DNA from: Paramoeba atlantica
Lineage: Eukaryota; Discosea
Direction: 5' to 3'
Length of the DNA stretch: 64,000 nucleotides
Assembly: GCA_977017575.1 (NCBI GenBank)
Contig: CDRNVI010000052.1
Location: 62,001-126,000, forward strand
This document shows, piece after piece, positions 10,162 through 19,656 of this stretch. Numbering within the stretch: position 1 is the stretch's first letter; each line of letters starts with the position of its first letter. Position numbers and translations under genes: made by a program. The notes under the pieces are model-generated. The model saw only the letters and a list, made by a program, of their open reading frames with translations. It ran no database searches and was not told the DNA's origin.

Positions 10162-10902
10162 ATGAATTTAACGATTAGTAGATGTGACACGGCTCTTTTA
10201 GAGAAAAATAAAAAGGCTCTAAAATGCATGTGGTTAAAAATGTTTCAAGAATTGGGTGGCGCTCTTTCTAATAATAATCCTACTTCAAAAAGTGCGCTAG
10301 CAAAACTCAACAGTACGACCAATAAGGAATCGCCTGCAGAAATTTGGGAAGAATTTCTACGGATGGTTCGTGACCCGTTCTATCACATTTTTGTTGTTTC
10401 ATCAGTAAATCCTTTTCGACACAAATCATCTCAGAAGTCAAGCAGTAGGGTCGCCCACGGCTTGGAAATCGTACGAAACGTCAAAGAAACTCATGATTTT
10501 GTTGCTTGCTGCATGACTACAGAGCTAGAAACAGCATATCCCATTATAGCGATTTCGCGACATTCGCAAGATTTCAGACGTGAAAATAAAATTGAAAATG
10601 TAGTGGCCTCAGATTCAAAAAAGGGAAATTTGAATGTAAAGGAATGGGCATTCGGGATGCACGAAATGGATGTATCTCGTCCAGTTAGTACGTCTTTTCT
10701 TGTTGGAATTGAGCAAATTTGGGTAGATAAGAATCATCGTAGAAATGGAATCGCATCGCAACTTCTGGACTACGTAAGATACCATAGGATATATGGATTT
10801 CCTCTTCCCAAGGGCAAGCTTTGCTTTCATCAACCGTCTACAACAGGAAGACTACTGGCACAGTCTTATTTCGGATGTTGCGACTTTTTAGTTTATAGCT
10901 GA
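10162..10902 (+). CDS. ECO1: Eco1/ESCO-type cohesin acetyltransferase
   Basis: Probable nuclear acetyltransferase that modifies the Smc3 cohesin subunit to establish sister-chromatid cohesion. The assignment rests on the C-terminal ~65 residues: GIEQIWVDKNHRRNGIA (acetyl-CoA loop RRxGIA), SQLLDYVR, IYGFPLPKGKLCFHQPS, TGRLLAQSYFG and a terminal DFLVYS, in the exact order of the ESCO acetyltransferase end. The N-terminal 180 residues are not recognisable. I see no clear C2H2 zinc finger of the type found at the N-terminus of yeast and human enzymes, only isolated cysteines. Length (246) is close to yeast Eco1 (281). Confidence 0.85.
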   Translation: MNLTISRCDTALLEKNKKALKCMWLKMFQELGGALSNNNPTSKSALAKLNSTTNKESPAEIWEEFLRMVRDPFYHIFVVSSVNPFRHKSSQKSSSRVAHGLEIVRNVKETHDFVACCMTTELETAYPIIAISRHSQDFRRENKIENVVASDSKKGNLNVKEWAFGMHEMDVSRPVSTSFLVGIEQIWVDKNHRRNGIASQLLDYVRYHRIYGFPLPKGKLCFHQPSTTGRLLAQSYFGCCDFLVYS

Positions 10903-10954
10903 ACGAAGAAACAGTTTAGATAAAGCTTAAATTCGTTTGGATGTTCCTTAGTTG

Positions 10955-10973
10955 TCTCTGTTGACAACAGAGA
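10955..10973. repeat. Perfect 9-bp-arm palindrome
   Basis: TCTCTGTTG, one base, then CAACAGAGA, 50 bases after the Eco1 gene. It could form a hairpin in the 3' UTR. It also marks the left edge of the repeat-rich island. Confidence 0.6.
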
Positions 10974-11027
10974 GCACAACAGTTGTGTTGTTACCTAAAT
11001 ATATTTTTTGAATATTCATAAGGTTCA

Positions 11028-11117
11028 TGGACAGTGAAGACCTACTTTTAGTGTTAGACAGTGAACTTGGACAGTGTTGGACAGTGACTTTTACACCTGT
11101 AGTGTTGGACAGTGACG
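11028..11117 (+). repeat. Cluster of GGACAGTGA direct repeats
   Basis: Five occurrences of the core GACAGTG, three of them preceded by GTTG or CTTG, are spaced irregularly by 10-30 bases. The pattern looks like a decayed short tandem repeat or a cluster of binding sites. No gene overlaps it. Confidence 0.6.
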
Positions 11118-12151
11118 TCCAACTTTTACACTGCGACCCCCTTTTAATATGGGCACCGAATATGCCTCCCTTTAAGTCATCATAATATGATGGACAAATC
11201 CAACCCGGCGCCTACGCCACATGTAGGAACCCAACATCAATCAATTAATATACCCCTGCGGGGTCGATGGGTAATTACCCATTAGCGGGTCTGTGCGGGT
11301 AAATTACCCGGGTCTGTGACCCAGTTACCCGCACCGACCCGGTCAAAAAATATTAAAGGCGCAAAGAACACACCCTGGAGTAAGTGGCTTGTAAGTTACA
11401 ATAGCATCTTTGCTTTTGCGTCTGTGTGTTGTATTTCAAAGTCTCTGCATATTCCACCGCATAATTCCTTCCAGCACGGTAATTGCATGTGATACAATTT
11501 ACGCAGACTAGGTCGTCTAATCAGTGTTGTGTATGTTTCCCACAGGCCTTGTATTTCGTGGAGTTGACGAGGCGGAAGATTTGTCGTATTACACAGTTTC
11601 TGTGAGATATGCGATTCCGATTGAACCTCTTTGGTTGAACAATTCGAATATTCCTCCAGCCGTCTTCTCCAGTATGGTCCCACGTGGGACTGCTTCTGAG
11701 GCCCCAGATGTACAAGGGCTTCCTGGGTGAACTTCTTCCAGATTCAACACTCCCTTAACTCTTGTTTTGCTTCCCTTAGGCCGGCCGCGTGAGCGCTTCG
11801 GGCCTGGGTTTTCCTCTATAACCAGCTCGGATTAATTCAACTTGTAGGGTATGCTTCGTCCAACCAAATTTTACATTGCGATCGCAAAAGGGAAGGAGAC
11901 TACGGGTCGGGTAATCTTTATCAGATTCAAATCCGTGTTGTCGCTTGTTACCTCTGACCATGGGACAGAAGAGTAATTAAGTGATTATTAAGAGGGGTGG
12001 ACCGCCAAAATTACGATTACTTGGCGCACCCGGCCGCCCCCGACCGCACCCGCTAAAGCTAAGCTATTTCAATGGACGAAAACACTTGGCGAATTTTTCG
12101 ACACCTGGGCGTCCGCTTTGAGTCCATATGGTCTGAACTTTTTTTAAAATT

Positions 12152-12421
12152 TTGACATATTGCTTTCCTCCCAAACTCCTGAAGAACCTTCAGTGCCCTG
12201 GCTGCAACATCGTTCTCGACTCAAACAACATACTAATTCTCATTCCAGGATGTGTGCGATGCACCGGACTAAATGCATCCTCCAAACATAATGCAATGTT
12301 ACGGTTCCTTTACAATCTATGCATCAAAGCGGTAATTCCGTGTGAGAAAGAGCCGCGCTCGGTCAGCTCATGGACATGCTTATCCTGTCAAAACGTTGTT
12401 GATCAGCACAATCAACAATGA
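12152..12421 (+). pseudogene. Cysteine-rich ORF fragment inside the inverted-repeat element
   Basis: An 89-residue frame with CPGC, a second cysteine pair CVRC, a SKHN stretch and a C-terminal CLSC. Paired cysteines suggest a zinc-binding fold from a mobile-element protein. It has no recognisable full domain, lies inside a decayed element and may not be expressed. Confidence 0.25.
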
Positions 12422-12489
12422 CACCACAAGGTCTGCGGCGGGAAACATCTCCATCGTTCAGGCCCCGATCTGATAGTTTATTGGAACAC

Positions 12490-12513
12490 GATAAGATAAG
12501 ATAAGATAAGATA
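12490..12513. repeat. ATAAG pentanucleotide microsatellite
   Basis: Four to five uninterrupted copies of ATAAG follow CACG. Confidence 0.8.
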
Positions 12514-13129
12514 TCCCGTTTGGCCAACTAGGGCTATGGGATCGTAGCAGGATTTTCCGTTACAGAGAAACCTCTACGTCGGTCTGAGTCTCTTTTTAAG
12601 TGGGGCTGAGCAACCCCTCCGTTTCCTGAAGAGTACGGGCGTCAGAATCTCACCACCGAGAATTCATCAAGGGACGTAGAGTGAGGACGCACTCATTCAC
12701 TAGCGATCCCGGAGTGACGACCAGTGCCCTGAACGGGCCTAGTTATTTAGCGCTTTGTTTTTCTAGCGCCGGCCTTAGCTCGGGAGGCTGGGATCGCTGT
12801 TCCATTATCCGATGTGAATCGGACGCCGTGACCTATATCGCGGACATAGCCCTTCATATGGTAAAAAAGTAAACCGTTCAGCCATTTCATCACACTGGGA
12901 GGTCCCGATCGCCAGTGCGTCAACCAGGAAACAACGTTTTTGTTATCCGAAATCAGAGTACTACCAATACGATCCAAAACACAGATGTACTTTATTTCCC
13001 AATGAAACGGTCCAAAAAACAGATGTTTATGTATCTTTATAAGACGACGAGTCAGTGCGGGTCGGTGCGGGTAACTGGGTCGCCGACCCGGGTAATTACC
13101 CATTTACCCGGCAGGGGTATGAATTAATC

Positions 13130-13919
13130 AACACCGGAAAAGTTTTTCAGAGGGGTGACTCCTGCCCGGGCGCTCCCAGGCGCTCCCAGTAAACTTCTAC
13201 GGAGATCCGACTTGGTGAAATAATTTTCGCAAAGAGGTCCGGAATCCTCAATGTCCCTTGAATGGAACATGCTGGACTAGCATGACAAAGAGTTAGAAAG
13301 GGACACCGGCGTTGGGCTGTCGTCGGTGATGAGGCGTGGCGACCCCAGCCTTCCGAAATAAGGAATTCCAGCTAGCTGCAGGGATTCGTCCATTCCTATT
13401 CCTGTTTAACCCTTATTCACGGAATCGTTAACCGCGTTCCGGGGTTGTAAGGCGGCGTGGTAAGTACATCGCCGGGAATACGTTATTAGCACCACCTTTT
13501 CCCGTGTGCTAACCTATATCCTCGGTGGAGGTGGAACTACACTCGTGCAAGCTGTGGTCCAATCCCACTCCATCTCCGGAGAGGCGGAGCCGTAAAACAC
13601 TTCGTTTCTCCAGCCAGGACCGTCCCAAATCTTTTGACAAGGTTTACAAATTTTACCCCCCCCACTCTTATTTTTGTGCACCCCCCTGTATAGGGTTGAT
13701 CATGCGTTTTTGGAACGGTTCTCCAGTCTATTATGAAATATACATTATCACAGCTCCATAAACACGCTAGATACCGATCACAAGCCCGGCGTTCTCGTGA
13801 AAACGAGAAAGTGTGAGGGAAGAGTGCAAAAAAAACGCAATATTAAACCAATAATTATCACCACCTACGTAAACACGCTAGATACCGGTTACAGAGAGGG
13901 AGAGAGAGGAGAAGCAAGG

Positions 13920-13960
<41 letters not shown>

Positions 13961-14063
13961 TCAACAGCCCCAAAGGCATGCCTGTCACCCACCGGCCTGG
14001 AACCAGTATCTAGGTGCATACGTAGGTGGTGATAATGTGAGGGTTGGTAGTCCTAATCTGGGC
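13130..14063. other. Non-coding part of the mobile-element island
   Basis: No credible gene. The bases TAAACACGCTAGATACCG occur twice (near 13760 and 13869), indicating a local duplication. A GA microsatellite follows. Confidence 0.4.
13924..13955. repeat. (GA)n microsatellite
   Basis: About 15 uninterrupted AG dinucleotides, flanked by imperfect GA-rich sequence from 13894. Confidence 0.9.
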
Positions 14064-14381
14064 TTACCCAGAGAGGGTCCACCAACCCGTCATTATCACG
14101 GCGCAGTAGACACGCCATGGCAGGCCTTTCAATTCAACTGATTCTACCCGGGAGAGAAACTCGTTTGTCCGGTCCTTTAGCTCTGGCTTCGTTTTTCCGA
14201 GTAGAATATAGTTATCCACCCATGCCATGCCTAAATCTCTCACGATGCGATTTGAAACTCTTTGTGCTATCGCCGGCGCCCATGACCATCCCATGGGCAT
14301 AGACGTAAACTGTACAGTGTCCGTTTTTCCCCTTGCATTACCCAGAACAGCACCAAAGTAAGGCCGTATCTTTGCGGCCAA
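14064..14381 (-). pseudogene. Reverse transcriptase fragment, DIRS/VIPER-like
   Basis: The minus strand encodes a ~100-residue RT palm fragment with TSMPMGWSWAPAIAQRVSN followed by AWVDNYILL. The MGW..APAIAQ helix and the xVDN box (in place of YxDD) are typical of DIRS-order elements, which include VIPER and TATE of trypanosomatids. Upstream fingers and downstream RNase H parts are not visible as open frames, so this is a truncated relic. It runs against the host gene direction, as expected for an insertion. Confidence 0.55.
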
Positions 14382-14689
14382 TGGAAATTGATAAAAAAAG
14401 CTTTTTGCTCAACGAGTAACTACGACTCAATGTCACTGGTCATTTAGGGTTCCACTAATTTACGCATCATCTAAGATGCAGGGATACCACACTTACAAAA
14501 GGTATGGCGGATCTAAAACGTAATAATAAAAGCGAGTCAGAGTCCACACGTGGAACTGTGGTCATCCAGACCGACACTGTATCCAACTACCGTCACACGC
14601 TCCATGGCAATTCCACGAGAGGCAGTACCCTTGATGGGAGCGGTCATATTCTGTATCAAACGACATATTCTCTACCAAATCAACGTGAC

Positions 14690-15085
14690 TGATTCAACGC
14701 TACATGCGGATCTACACTCCATGCGAGCGGTTCGACGCCGTATCAAACAGCGGATCTACGCTCCATCAAATCAGCATGAGTGACTCCACGCTGCTAAAAC
14801 AGCGGATCTACACTACATGCGAGCGGTTCGACGCTGTATCAAACAGCGGATCTACGCTCCTGTAAATTGGCATGAGTGGCTCGACGCTGCTAGAACAGCG
14901 GCTCCACACTCCATGCGAGCGGTTCGACGCTGTATCAAACAGCGGATCTACACTCTATGCGAGCGGCTCCACGCTGTATCAAACAGCGGATCTACGCTCC
15001 TATAAATCAGCATGAGTGGCTCGAAGCTGCAGGAGCAGCGGATCTACACTCCATGCGAGCGGTTCGACGCCGTATCAAACAGCGG
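14690..15085. repeat. Tandem array, ~100-bp higher-order unit
   Basis: Repeated blocks contain GCGAGCGGTTCGACGC, then GTATCAAACAGCGGATCTAC, then CATGAGTGGCTCGACGCTGC. Full units start near 14719, 14816, 14913 and 15051, with a shorter half unit (near 14959) between the last two. Copies differ by scattered substitutions. Confidence 0.75.
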
Positions 15086-15115
15086 GGCTCGCGCGACCAG
15101 GAGGGGAAGCTAAGT

Positions 15116-15185
15116 AGGAGGGGAAGGTGGTAGTTGTGGGGTATGGAGGCCTCTCGCAACTCCGGGGCCTCACCGGGTGCAGGAC
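15116..15185 (-). repeat. Inverted copy of the 17.8/18.1-kb repeat
   Basis: The reverse complement of this stretch matches the GAGGCCCCGGAGTTGCGAGA...CCCCACAACTACCACCTTCC part of the direct repeats at 17777 and 18067. About 70 bases are shared. Confidence 0.75.
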
Positions 15186-15213
15186 AGAAGTGCGAGGGCT
15201 TTAATTTCAATGG

Positions 15214-15310
15214 TTCCTGACTTATGCAATATTTCCTGACCTATGCAATATTCCTTGACTTATGCAATATTCCTTGACTTATGCAATATTCCTTGACTAA
15301 TGCAATAAGT
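15214..15310. repeat. 19-bp tandem repeat, locus A
   Basis: Five units of the form CTTATGCAATATTCCTTGA. The array ends with the inverted fragment TGCAATAAGTCAGG, which can pair with the first unit. A related array lies at 18312-18457. Confidence 0.8.
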
Positions 15311-16304
15311 CAGGTCGGTCGGGAAGTGGAATGCAAGTTTCTAGCTCCGGAGCTTCCATTCGAAGTCTTTCTACATGTCTTTCTGTATGTAGTGTGGCCC
15401 CGATTCCCTCGACGTTCTAAGGATACCCCGTAAGGACCCGTAGACCACTAACGTCTTGTCCTCGCCACACCCATCGTCGGAAAGTGAATGTTCCGAAGAT
15501 TTATTTCTATTATAGCAACCATGGTACCCCCTGGAAAACCGTTCTATTTTTTACGATCAACCCTATAGACTATAGGGTAAGTAAATAAAGTACTATAATA
15601 GTACTTTAATTACTTTATTTTACTATAAAACTTTAAACAACTTTATTTCTCTTCAAAAGAAACGGAATACCGCTCCCCAGTAGAACAGTGGACCTTACTG
15701 ACGGGTGGCGTGGTGAGGAAGATCAGAAAACTAGGAGACTTCATCAAACGTTTCTGGAAAAGCCTGCTGAAAATTGAAGAAGGTGAAGTGTGTGAAGCAG
15801 AAGACGGCGGAGAATGTGGAGTAAGGACTGGGTGGAGGAGACAGCACCGTAAACATCACAGGAAGAAGATAGACATGATCGAAATTTTCTTTGCTCTTTA
15901 GAAAGTTCAAATTGGAAAGATAATGAAATTTGGGGTGTCATAGCCTGTTTAAGATATTGTTCGTTCAATATACAGATATATATTCCTATTCACTCATTCC
16001 ATTCTACAATACGTCCGAGATGAATTTGTCAATCGGAAATGTATCAACATAGTACGTGTAAAGGATGAAATGATGTTCGTGAAGTCTGATGCCCCGTATA
16101 GAATAAAAATGTTAAAATTAAAAACGTATTTGTATGAATGAATCTAGATGAGAGTGTGGAAAACTCATCGCGAAGCAATACTAAAAGCCGCCCGCACATA
16201 CATCAAGCGACCTGCCACCGAATATCCTTGGGTGGAGCATCCAAATACACGGCCCCAATCTGAACTACATTCCCAGGAAGATCATGGAGCGTTACTAAAC
16301 TCCC
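15311..16304. other. Non-coding island DNA between repeats and the Ulp1 gene
   Basis: Mostly AT-rich. At 15570-15640 there are AGTACTATAATAGTACTTT motifs like those of the hAT MITE at 41.3-42.3 kb. A 63-residue basic frame (15710-15901) has no recognisable features and is probably chance. Confidence 0.4.
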
Positions 16305-17096
16305 ATGAAGACACATGTGAATCCAAGAATACGTGTGAAACCAAGAAACCGGAATATAAGTGTGCCAGATTCTCCGAGCTCTACTGCAGACCTGGACACA
16401 GAGTGGCGAAAGTATCGGCGACCGAAATGTTGTCTTCCAACACATGCTGTTGATCAAATATGCGAAAATGTCATGAGGACATATCGCATGTTACCCGATG
16501 CCGACAAAAACATGCCGTTTCTCGATACAGGCAAAACACGGCTCTTACTTGGTCAAGGTCGCCAGCCCAAGAAATACATTACATCAGTGCGCCGTGTGGT
16601 TTCTATTTTACTGTTTAATGGTCACTACGTCCTTGTAGATTATCACCGTTGTGGTATGACTGTTTACGATAGTTACCAAACGTATTCCCCTCATGCTCGC
16701 GGAGATTTCCTCAATAGTTTCGCTTCACACCTTCGGCAGATTGTAGGGACATCTGCAATCATAGAACGCACTAAATATGCCTCCGTTCCACAGCAGTCAC
16801 CCATGTCCAACGAATGTGCCCTCCACGTCATTAACAACTTATGTGCTCTACTTTTTTTAGGCAAAGTAGAGAACACACTGACCAGGAAGAATCTTTCAAA
16901 AAGTTGGACCCCTCATCACTCCGGCTTTCCAAACTCATCTCCTGAAAGTATCTCTGTTCTTGAAGACGCAGAGGAAGAAGAAGAAGACGAAGACTACAAC
17001 ATCGTTCTTAAGCTGCTGAAAGATGGCGACTTAGGAGATACCACAGCGAAAGGGTGGGAAAAGATGGAAATTTTCCCCGATAATGTTGAACTGTAA
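16305..17096 (+). CDS. Ulp1-like (C48) cysteine protease
   Basis: A 263-residue protein with the core of an Ulp1/SENP-type protease: NGHYVLVDYH supplies the catalytic His, VYDSYQ the Asp, VPQQS the oxyanion Gln and NECALHVIN the nucleophilic Cys, in the right order and spacing. The N-terminal ~80 residues and an acidic, Glu-rich C-terminal tail are not conserved. Host Ulp1 enzymes cleave SUMO, but similar protease domains are also carried by non-LTR retrotransposons and DNA transposons. The location within a repeat island suggests mobile-element origin. The start is uncertain: a frame shift upstream (16148 in another frame) could mean a longer, broken ancestor. Confidence 0.6.
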   Translation: MKTHVNPRIRVKPRNRNISVPDSPSSTADLDTEWRKYRRPKCCLPTHAVDQICENVMRTYRMLPDADKNMPFLDTGKTRLLLGQGRQPKKYITSVRRVVSILLFNGHYVLVDYHRCGMTVYDSYQTYSPHARGDFLNSFASHLRQIVGTSAIIERTKYASVPQQSPMSNECALHVINNLCALLFLGKVENTLTRKNLSKSWTPHHSGFPNSSPESISVLEDAEEEEEDEDYNIVLKLLKDGDLGDTTAKGWEKMEIFPDNVEL

Positions 17097-17776
17097 ATCT
17101 TTATGGGCAGGTTAAATACATGTATTTCCTATTCGAGTTATATAGTTACTTCTAGTATACGTCCACAGCTCCGTTTTTTTGCTGTTTCTGTTGTCTACGT
17201 ATCTGAGAGTTTCTGTGGTTTTTCTCAGTGTCGATTCAAGTACGCGGAACTAATTCACAGATATTGCATTTATGACCGCCCATGATAAAATACGATTTTC
17301 AGCTAAGATAGTGAAAATATCATAGTATGATATACATATATTTTATTTAATAATCGTACTTAACTAGACAATTAACTCTTTGACATTGTATCATCTTTCA
17401 TAATGTTTTTCTTTTAATTGCTCTGCTACTTAAATGCCTTTATGTCAGTCACCCAACCCAGCCCCCCCCCCTGTCAGACCTTCACTCCTCAACATCTCAT
17501 CATCGCATTATTCTCCAGGGGGTCTACTTTTTCTTCTGTTCCAGAGATTCCTTTTGTTCGCCTTTCTCGAGAAAGAGGGCCGCCGCGAAGCGGCGCAATT
17601 TTTTTTTTTTAATTGTATTTTATCGGATAAGAAATAGCGTCATTTTCTGCGCCATGGGCACCCCCCCTTTAATACGGAGAAAGTCCAAAAATCTGTCCGT
17701 ATTAAAGGGGGGGTCACAGTACATCGGAACAGCACATTCACATGCATAAAAAGTTGGTGCGGGGTGCTATGGGAGC
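17097..17776. other. Non-coding island DNA with a short inverted repeat
   Basis: No gene. Two opposed copies of the GGGTGCC..CCCCCCCTTTAATACGGA / TCCGTATTAAAGGGGGGG type (17657-17712) form a hairpin with ~17-bp arms. A poly-T run lies at 17600-17611. Confidence 0.5.
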
Positions 17777-17952
17777 TCACCTTTGCTCCCGGTGAGGCCC
17801 CGGAGTTGCGAGAGGCCTCCATACCCCACAACTACCACCTCCCCCCCTTTTTTAGCGGGGGTCGCGCCAGCGACCCCTGATAAATGGGGGGAAGGTGGTA
17901 GTTGTTTTGGGTGAAATGAGAGGCCGAACGCACGGAGGGGACGGCCGGGCCA
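17777..17952. repeat. 176-bp direct repeat, copy 1
   Basis: From TCACCTTTGCTCC to CGGCCGGGCC. Each copy also holds an internal inverted repeat (AACTACCACCT / AGGTGGTAGTT). Copy 2 lies 290 bases downstream, with a partial inverted third copy at 15116. Confidence 0.85.
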
Positions 17953-18066
17953 CTGAGTCATGTGAAAGTGTGACATCCAAAAACTAAACCTAGATTTTGC
18001 TTACCCGTCTGCACAACAGAACCGTAAATAGCACATAAAGATGGTTGGCCGAGGTACCCAATAAAT

Positions 18067-18242
18067 TCACCTTTGCTCCAGGTAAGGCCCCGGAGTTGCG
18101 AGAGGCCTCCATACCCCACAACTACCACCTTCCCCCCCTATTTAGCGGGGGTCGCGCCAGCGATCCCTGATAAATGGGGGGAACGTTCTAGTTGTTTTGG
18201 GGGAAATGAGAGGCCGAACGCACGGAGGGGCCGGCCGGGCCC
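18067..18242. repeat. 176-bp direct repeat, copy 2
   Basis: Near-identical to 17777-17952 over its whole length, with scattered substitutions (for instance AGGTAAGG for GGTGAGG). One arm of the internal inverted repeat is partly altered (GAACGTTCTAGTT). Confidence 0.85.
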
Positions 18243-18311
18243 ATGAGCCTGTGCGGGCGGCTTGTGTATTTATTTTCCTATGCATTGCCACCTTGTTTAC
18301 CTTTCTATGAA

Positions 18312-18457
18312 ATATTCCGATACTTGTGCAATATTCGCATACTTATGCAATTTTCCTATACTTATGCAATATTCGCATACTTATGCAATATCCCTATACT
18401 TATGCAATATTCCTATACTTATGCAATATTCCTATCCTTATGCAATATTCCTATACT
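18312..18457. repeat. 19-bp tandem repeat, locus B
   Basis: About eight units of the form TATACTTATGCAATATTCC, related to the array at 15214-15310. Confidence 0.85.
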
Positions 18458-18511
18458 TCCACCATTATAAACGGGGGCGTAAATATGTGCGCTTAAACGG
18501 GGGTGTCTGCC

Positions 18512-18749
18512 TGGGTGTGCTTAAGGAGGGGAGCAGTATTGCTTTGTGCTCCAATCAACCCGCGGCGATAACAATGCGACAAGTAGATGTTTGGGTCGCA
18601 ATGTTCGTATCATTCAAAAGGGTTATGTGCGCTTTAAAAAAGGGAGGGGGTGGGGGCTGACCGGGTGCGCTTAAAGGGGGACAGTATTGCTTTGTGCTCC
18701 AATCAACCACCGCGATAACAATGTGACAAGTAGATGTTTGGGTCGCAAT
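18512..18749. repeat. Direct duplication of ~90 bp
   Basis: Two copies (18512-18603 and 18663-18749) share GTGCGCTTAAAGGGG-like sequence, then CAGTATTGCTTTGTGCTCC and AAGTAGATGTTTGGGTCGCA. Spacing is about 150 bases. Confidence 0.8.
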
Positions 18750-19237
18750 ATGTGTGATCAATCAAGATCAAGCCATGCGACTTTGGTGCCTTATCAATGA
18801 GAAGCATCCACACTTGCATCACCGCGAGGACAGTCGCATCGTCGCGTTCCACTAACTTGCCAACAATACGATTGATTAGTACAGCGATAGACTAGCACAG
18901 TGTAGCGATTAAAGCCACGCAAATATTCTAGCCTTCGTAGTAAACGATTCCCGTAGTAGTAGCGATACGCTTCTTAGTAAACGATGTGGGGTCGTTCAGA
19001 GCTCGATCCACGGATCCGATTTCGATCACCAGTGTGTCGGGCAAGGGGCTCGCCATTTTGCGTCGGCTTTCCCAAGCTCTAGAACTTATTGGATGCCAAC
19101 GGCGCAATCAATTTTTTGTGTACCAAAAAATATGGCCCAAATATGGGTTTAAATTTGGCATTTTCAGCTGGTATTTTCACCCCAAAAAACTGAAATATTC
19201 TTGACTTTTTAGATACTTTTGGTATACTTTTAGTATT

Positions 19238-19362
19238 TATTTTCTTTTTTAGGCTCTTCGTTAAACGCGAAGGTAATTTTCAATGCGAAGCGCGCAGCAT
19301 TGGCGCTTTCTAAGTTGAAAGCAACCACTGCGTTCAACGAAGAGCCTAAAAAGAAAAAATTC
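19238..19362. mobile_element. Foldback (hairpin) element, copy 1
   Basis: The arms begin TTTTTTAGGCTCTTCGTTAAACGC and end CGTTCAACGAAGAGCCTAAA. The central region contains GCGAAGCGCGCAGCAT. The arms have several mismatches. A second copy with nearly perfect arms is at 37070-37194. No coding capacity. Confidence 0.75.
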
Positions 19363-19656
19363 AATACTTCATGCTTTTCTTCCTGATTTCAATGAGTCCC
19401 CATTCCATGATGAAATTCACATCACTAATCACACAGATCGAGTCTTTCACTCACATGATTGCTTAACGTCATAGTTACACTGATATGGTATACCAAGAGC
19501 GACTGTTAGATCTTTTGATAATCATTTTTTCATATCAGCTGAGGATCTTAGATTTTCACACATGCTAATTTATCATCCTTCAACACTTTTTCGCAAAACC
19601 TTTGGAATTCTCCATATTAATAATTTACATCGACAACTAAATTTTTAGTATCATCC
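19363..19656. other. AT-rich spacer closing the repeat island
   Basis: No repeat or coding frame recognised. Same-strand genes resume at 19657. Confidence 0.4.

Larger units (their letters stand above)
11241..13129. mobile_element. 1.9-kb element with long terminal inverted repeats
   Basis: Left end (11250-11342) reads ATACCCCTG then GGGTAATTACCC, GTGACCCAGTTACCCGCACC and GACCCG. The right end (13059-13120) is its inverse, ending GGTAATTACCC...GGCAGGGGTAT. AT-rich flanks are also partly inverted (CAATTAAT / ATTAATC). I see no clean target duplication. The interior has no full transposase: short broken frames on both strands, one + strand fragment with paired cysteines (12152-12421), and an ATAAG microsatellite. 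Likely a non-autonomous or decayed DNA transposon; superfamily unknown. Confidence 0.6.

Noticed and set aside
14719-15070. tRNA-like GGTTCGA boxes in the tandem repeats
   Set aside because: GGTTCGACGC resembles a T-loop, but no paired T stem, acceptor stem or A box is found at the right distance.
18312-18457. CRISPR-like array
   Set aside because: 19-bp units are contiguous without unique spacers, no cas genes, and the genome is eukaryotic. The arrays at 15.2, 14.7 and 43.6 kb fail for the same reasons.
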